A stretch of DNA of 64,000 bases, taken from the NCBI GenBank assembly GCA_944363575.1, contig CALVUJ010000001.1:1-64000 (forward strand). The letters are read 5' to 3'. The first letter of the stretch is position 1, and every line of letters begins with the position of its first letter. The notes beneath the pieces are model-generated. The model worked only from the letters and a program-made list of their open reading frames with translations, was not told where the DNA came from and searched no databases. The position numbers and the translations under genes are program-made. This document shows, in pieces, positions 62,105-64,000 of this stretch. Source of the DNA: an uncultured Bacilli bacterium (GTDB lineage: Bacteria; Bacillota_I; Bacilli_A; RFN20; DUOF01).

Positions 62105-62768
62105 AAGCTATAGTAAAGAGTTGCCTAACTATACAAAAGGGGAAGAGTTATTTAATGCTATTTCACATATTGTTGGTGGTGCTTTTGGAATTGTAGCATT
62201 AGTTATCGGTTTAATAGTTGCTTCGATTCACAGTGATGCTTATGGGGTAGTTAGTATGGCGATTTATGGCTCTTCAATGGTCTTATTGTATACAATGAGT
62301 GCTATTTATCATTTTTTAAGAAGGAATAAGGCCAAAAAAGTTTTTCGGATATTTGATCATTGTACTATTTATCTTTTAATTGCGGGTACGTATACTCCGT
62401 TTTGCTTAGTTACGTTAAGAGAAGCTAGTGGATGGGGTTGGACTTTATTTGGAATAGTTTGGTTTTTTGCTATTTTAGGTATCGTGTTTAATGCAATTAA
62501 TATGCATAAGCCGATTATTAAGGTGCTTAGTATGGTGTGTTATATATGTATGGGATGGTGTATTGTAGTAGCCTTGGGTCCTTTATTAGATAATTTACCT
62601 ATGAAAGGATTTGTGTGGTTGTTAATTGGTGGCATTATGTATACGATAGGTGCTATTTTTTATATGATTGGTGCAAAGAAGAAATATATTCATTCAGTAT
62701 GGCATTTATTTGTTTTAGCAGGAACTATTTTTCAATTTATTAGTATTTTGCTTTATGTCTTAATGTGA
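62097..62768 (+). CDS. Hemolysin III / PAQR family membrane protein
   Basis: The 223-residue protein has seven membrane helices and the family His/Asp/Ser residues: NAISHIVGGAFGIVAL, SAIYHFL, FDHCTIYLLIAGTYTPF and YIHSVWHLFVLAG (HxxxH). In Bacillus YqfA/TrhA-type members affect membrane fluidity and may be zinc hydrolases. Start is GTG 62097, overlapping the FAD gene. Confidence 0.9.
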   Translation: MSKSYSKELPNYTKGEELFNAISHIVGGAFGIVALVIGLIVASIHSDAYGVVSMAIYGSSMVLLYTMSAIYHFLRRNKAKKVFRIFDHCTIYLLIAGTYTPFCLVTLREASGWGWTLFGIVWFFAILGIVFNAINMHKPIIKVLSMVCYICMGWCIVVALGPLLDNLPMKGFVWLLIGGIMYTIGAIFYMIGAKKKYIHSVWHLFVLAGTIFQFISILLYVLM

Positions 62769-62801
62769 TTTTGCTAAAATAAGATAAAGGAGGGAAATAT
62801 G

Positions 62802-63287
62802 ATGGCAAAAAAGGGAAGCTCATCTAGTAATGCAGGTTTAGTGAAGAAAGGAATAGCTTTATTGTGCTCTGTTGTTACATTTATCTTTTTCTTTTTAGAA
62901 ATGATTTCTGTTGTGTTTGTTAGTGAACTTGCAGGAAAAAGTGACAGCGAAGGAGTAAAAGTTAGTGATCTTCTATTTAACAGCGATTATGAGAGCATAA
63001 GAGAAAGTTTTTCTACAACAACAATTGTTTTATGGATTTCTTTTATTCTTGTAATTGTAGCTATGGTTTTAGCAATTCTTTCTTTTGTTATGAAAAAAGG
63101 ATCTTTGTTTGCTAAACTTGGTAGTTTATCATTATTGGTTGGTTTGCTATTAATGTTTATTATCAATTTTGATAGAGTAGGTGGAGAACTTTTAACAACT
63201 TTTTATACTAACGTTTCAGTACTTTATTTTGTGGCATTAGTGCTATCATTAGTTAGTGTTGGAGTTACATTTACATTGAAAAAATAG
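62802..63287 (+). CDS. Four-helix membrane protein (first of tandem pair)
   Basis: The 161-residue protein has four membrane helices (about residues 17-40, 74-100, 105-125, 137-158). A loop of about 35 residues between helices 1 and 2 carries the pattern SEGVKVSDLLFNSDYESIRE. ATG 62802 has an AAAGGAGGG site at good spacing. It resembles the next gene in layout; no family is recognised. Confidence 0.6.
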   Translation: MAKKGSSSSNAGLVKKGIALLCSVVTFIFFFLEMISVVFVSELAGKSDSEGVKVSDLLFNSDYESIRESFSTTTIVLWISFILVIVAMVLAILSFVMKKGSLFAKLGSLSLLVGLLLMFIINFDRVGGELLTTFYTNVSVLYFVALVLSLVSVGVTFTLKK

Positions 63288-63307
63288 GTGATTTGTTTTT
63301 GAATAAA

Positions 63308-63335
63308 AAAAGTCCAATTAAAACGGGCTTTTTTT
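63308..63335 (+). terminator. Terminator between the tandem paralogues
   Basis: AAAGTCC, loop AATTAAAAC, GGGCTTT and T run. Confidence 0.65.
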
Positions 63336-63368
63336 ATATTTTTAAAAATATTAATTAGGAGAGATACT

Positions 63369-63878
63369 ATGAAAAAAATAACAAATAAGGAGTTAGTTTT
63401 AGCCAAGAAAATAATTGGTTTAGCATGTGCTTTGTTATGCCTTTTATTAATGTTTTTAAACGTATTTAATTATACTTCTAGTACAAGTGTTTCTGGTGGA
63501 GATAATGTAACGTGGAGTGATGGGGCTTCTTTAATTTCTTTTTTGGTTAGTGAGAATGTAGAAGTGTTGGATGCTACGATTAAAAGTTTAAGAAATATGT
63601 TTGATTTTTCTTATGTTATGATGTGGATTGCTTTTTGTTTAATTATTGTTAGTATTTTATTTTTGATTGGTGGTTTATTCACTAATAAGGGTTTAATTAG
63701 TAAGATTGGTAGTATTATTTTGGTTGTAGCAATGGTGTGTATTCTTGTTACTAGTTTTGAAGATTTTAAAGTAGGTAATACAGTTATATATTTGTCTGTT
63801 TTTACTTTCCCTTATATTATTTCTTTATGTTTAAGTGGGGTTGGGTTATTTTCAACAATTACTTTAAAAGATAAATAA
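63369..63878 (+). CDS. Four-helix membrane protein (second of tandem pair)
   Basis: The 169-residue protein has the same layout as its neighbour: basic start, helix 1 (KKIIGLACALLCLLLMFLNV), an outside loop with NVTWSDGASLISFLVSENVE, then three helices and a short Lys-rich end. Both share K(K/G)IIGLxCxL-like starts and a G-S/T-W/K-D-L-type loop, so they look like diverged duplicates. TTAGGAGAG precedes ATG 63369. Confidence 0.6.
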   Translation: MKKITNKELVLAKKIIGLACALLCLLLMFLNVFNYTSSTSVSGGDNVTWSDGASLISFLVSENVEVLDATIKSLRNMFDFSYVMMWIAFCLIIVSILFLIGGLFTNKGLISKIGSIILVVAMVCILVTSFEDFKVGNTVIYLSVFTFPYIISLCLSGVGLFSTITLKDK

Positions 63879-63902
63879 ATGTTTGAAGGTTAAAAAAATA
63901 TA

Positions 63903-63930
63903 TTGTAAACTATTGTTAATATGTTAAAAT
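63903..63930 (+). promoter_or_regulatory. Promoter of the last gene
   Basis: TTGTAA, 16 bp, TAAAAT. Confidence 0.45.
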
Positions 63931-63947
63931 GTTTGTAGGTGATTTAA

Positions 63948-64000
63948 ATGTATAGTTTTGTTAAAGAAAATGAAAATGTTAAAATTATGAGTGATAATTC
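63948..64000 (+). CDS. Start of a gene running off the window
   Basis: ATG 63948 has a TAGGTGA site 6 bases before and encodes MYSFVKENENVKIMSDN before the window ends. Too short to name. Confidence 0.5.
   Translation, partial: MYSFVKENENVKIMSDN

Overview
The window comes from an AT-rich, endospore-forming Gram-positive bacterium (Bacillota, most likely class Bacilli and an uncultured gut-type or Erysipelotrichia/RF39-like lineage; the lineage is inference). Support: a PolC-type replicative polymerase, the rpsB-tsf-pyrH-frr-cdsA-rseP-polC order, a leucyl T-box leader, and a set of small sporulation genes (Cse60-like, YlbD, YlbE, YlbF, YlbJ, BofA, a CotD-like coat protein). TGA is used as a stop, so the code is standard.

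Region 1 (1-7.0 kb) is accessory DNA in decay. It opens with the tail of a cytosine-5 DNA methyltransferase. Then come three 22-bp direct repeats, a gene broken at an A8 tract, a gene of four 26-residue repeats also broken at an A8 tract, fragments of small genes, a GNAT acetyltransferase broken at a TG repeat, and a dead copy of a JAMM-type gene. Only a DUF402 gene and a nucleotidyltransferase are intact.

Region 2 (7.1-13.5 kb) has a membrane pyrophosphatase, an ArsB/NhaD/SLC13-type permease and tRNA-Gly(CCC). Just 3' of the tRNA lie an integrase C-terminal relic and an IS3-type transposase relic, which mark an old integration site. An SDR epimerase and an HD hydrolase follow on the minus strand. 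Region 3 (13.7-24.6 kb) has a 605-aa HExxH protein of unknown family, a methyltransferase, GpsA, a class-I amidotransferase, the FeoA-FeoB operon with a 35-aa Cys-rich FeoB companion, a membrane-anchored TIM-barrel protein, and a broken BspA-like leucine-rich-repeat gene.

Region 4 (24.8-37.7 kb) starts with a T-box leader whose probable specifier is CUU (Leu). It controls a PH-domain membrane protein plus leuS. Then come Cse60, a cysteine-synthase homologue, TrmB, an M42 peptidase, a NADAR-like protein, a TIM-barrel isomerase, a divergent Ham1-like pyrophosphatase, the intact JAMM paralogue, an O-methyltransferase, and a flavodoxin plus aldo-keto reductase divergent from a MerR regulator with a classical dyad in an 18-bp spacer. 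Region 5 (37.7-47.3 kb) has rpsO, a polysaccharide deacetylase, a CtpE-like P-type ATPase, glyA, trmL, and a 1057-aa lipoprotein with an internal membrane hairpin followed by a SHOCT membrane protein.

Region 6 (47.3-56.9 kb, minus strand) is the translation and envelope operon from rpsB down to polC. The usual uppS, dxr and proS are not in it. Region 7 (57-64 kb) is the ylbDEF/ylbJ cluster, a coat gene with a sigma-K-like promoter, bofA, an FAD oxidoreductase with a dyad over its promoter, a hemolysin III homologue, two tandem four-helix membrane paralogues, and a gene running off the end.
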